A DNA stretch of 14,972 bases. Source: a bacterium (GTDB lineage Bacteria; Patescibacteriota; Minisyncoccia; Phycocordibacterales; PALSA-1337). Positions within the stretch are counted from its first letter, which is position 1, and every line of letters begins with the position of its first letter. Shown here piece after piece: positions 14,287 through 14,972 of the stretch. The DNA is taken from positions 1 through 14,972 of the forward strand of contig JAUSHF010000007.1 of assembly GCA_030648705.1 (NCBI GenBank). The letters are read 5' to 3'. The translations under genes were made by a program, and so were the position numbers. The notes below the pieces were generated by a model. That model was given only the letters and a program-made list of their open reading frames with translations. It was not told the origin of the DNA and ran no database searches.

Positions 14287-14972
14287 ATGAATAATTTGAA
14301 AAAACCTTTTTATATAACAACCACTTTGCCTTATGTGAATTCTAATCCGCATGTGGGTTTTGCTTTGGAGATGGTACGTGCGGATACCATCGCTAGATAT
14401 AAAAAGCTTGCTGGATATGAAGTATTTTTTAATACTGGTACAGATGAGCATGGTATTAAAGTTTTTAATAAGGCAAAAGATTCTGGAATAGAAGTTCAAA
14501 AATACGTAGACGAATATGCTTCTAAATTTAAGGACATGCTTAATTTGCTCGGAATTTTGCCCGAAATAAATTTCATTAGAACTACTGACGAAGGTCATAT
14601 TAAATCTGCTCAGGAATTCTGGAAAATTTGTGATAAGAACGGATATATTTATAAAAAGAATTACAAGACTAAATACTGTGTCGGCTGTGAATTAGAAAAA
14701 ACAGATTCAGAATTAGTAGATGGTAAGTGTCCCTTACACCCTAAGAATACTATAGAGATAATAGAAGAAGAGAATTACTTTTTTAAATTCAGTGCTTTCG
14801 GTGCTAAATTATTAGATTTATATAATTCTCATCCAAATTTTGTAATTCCTAGTTCTAGATTAAATGAGATCAAATCTTTCGTCTCTCGTGGTTTGGAAGA
14901 CTTTAGTATTTCTAGATTGAAAAGTAAAATGCCTTGGGGTATAGATGTGCCGAATGATACTGACCATGTTAT
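14287..14972 (+). CDS. metG: Methionyl-tRNA synthetase (partial, 3' end outside window)
   Basis: I translated from the ATG at 14287 to the right edge, giving 228 residues in one open frame. This class I enzyme charges initiator and elongator tRNA-Met. PYVNSNPHVGFALE (15-28) holds the HIGH-type motif as HVGF, and TGTDEHG is at 50-56. The zinc knuckle is C131, C134, C148 and H151 (YCVGCE and KCPLHP). FYITTTLPYVNS is the usual start. The KMSKS loop and the anticodon domain lie outside the window. The gene follows the AI-2E permease by 37 bases, with only a weak purine-rich stretch (gacaggct) before the start. The HVGF form of the signature is seen in MetRS of the HIGF type and is not a sign of decay. 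Confidence 0.95.
   Translation, partial: MNNLKKPFYITTTLPYVNSNPHVGFALEMVRADTIARYKKLAGYEVFFNTGTDEHGIKVFNKAKDSGIEVQKYVDEYASKFKDMLNLLGILPEINFIRTTDEGHIKSAQEFWKICDKNGYIYKKNYKTKYCVGCELEKTDSELVDGKCPLHPKNTIEIIEEENYFFKFSAFGAKLLDLYNSHPNFVIPSSRLNEIKSFVSRGLEDFSISRLKSKMPWGIDVPNDTDHV

Noticed and set aside
14340..14420. HVGF instead of HIGH in MetRS as a sign of decay
   Set aside because: MetRS proteins with an HIGF-type signature followed by ALE are common, and all other motifs present are intact.
605..14972. Use of UGA as a sense codon (Gracilibacteria/SR1 code)
   Set aside because: All genes are full length under the standard code with no in-frame UGA, and every stop is TAA. There is no evidence for recoding.

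Overview
The window looks like a chromosomal segment from an AT-rich bacterium with a reduced genome, most likely a member of the Patescibacteria/CPR (Parcubacteria-like). The evidence is indirect. None of the starts has a clear Shine-Dalgarno sequence, all nine complete genes end in TAA, the RecO is short, and there are large single-anchor surface proteins with a Ser/Pro/Thr stalk and tandem Ig-like or TIG-like domains. Three aminoacyl-tRNA synthetases lie within 15 kb. UGA is not read as an amino acid in any gene seen here, which argues against the Gracilibacteria/SR1 code. The lineage is an inference; no rRNA or ribosomal protein gene is present to test it.

Layout. (1) Positions 1-491, minus strand: the first 163 residues of a Fic-family protein with an N-terminal winged-helix domain. 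It is preceded by a perfect 25-bp palindrome plus a third half-site that overlaps its start codon. (2) Positions 605-8181, plus strand: a compact run of ileS, recO, a membrane-anchored extracytoplasmic Ig-like protein and glyS, with gaps of 5, 17 and 70 bases. The isoleucyl-tRNA synthetase carries a complete histidine-phosphatase (phosphoglycerate-mutase-like) domain inserted in its catalytic core. (3) Positions 8204-8684, minus strand: a RHH antitoxin and RelE/YafQ-like toxin pair, convergent with glyS, with palindromic operator-like DNA upstream. (4) Positions 8784-12891, plus strand: a promoter, a leader hairpin with a T-run, and a 1332-residue surface protein. That protein has a Ser/Pro/Thr stalk, an alpha/beta-hydrolase (GHSLG) domain, TIG and Ig-like modules, and an internal signal-peptide-like segment. 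(5) Positions 12910-14972, plus strand: a lone antitoxin-like small protein, an AI-2E family (PerM-like) permease, and the first 228 residues of methionyl-tRNA synthetase, which continues beyond the window.

How the genes fit together. The ileS-glyS-metG set with recO and the permease is housekeeping (aminoacylation, recombination repair, membrane transport). The Fic gene, the toxin-antitoxin pair, the lone antitoxin and the large surface hydrolase form the accessory layer placed between these blocks. The strongest candidates for something undescribed are the IleRS/histidine-phosphatase insertion and the mosaic surface hydrolase. Next come the short leader hairpin in front of that hydrolase and the 15-bp perfect inverted repeat inside recO. 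No stretch over 300 bases lacks a gene, and I saw no tRNA, rRNA, CRISPR array or insertion sequence.
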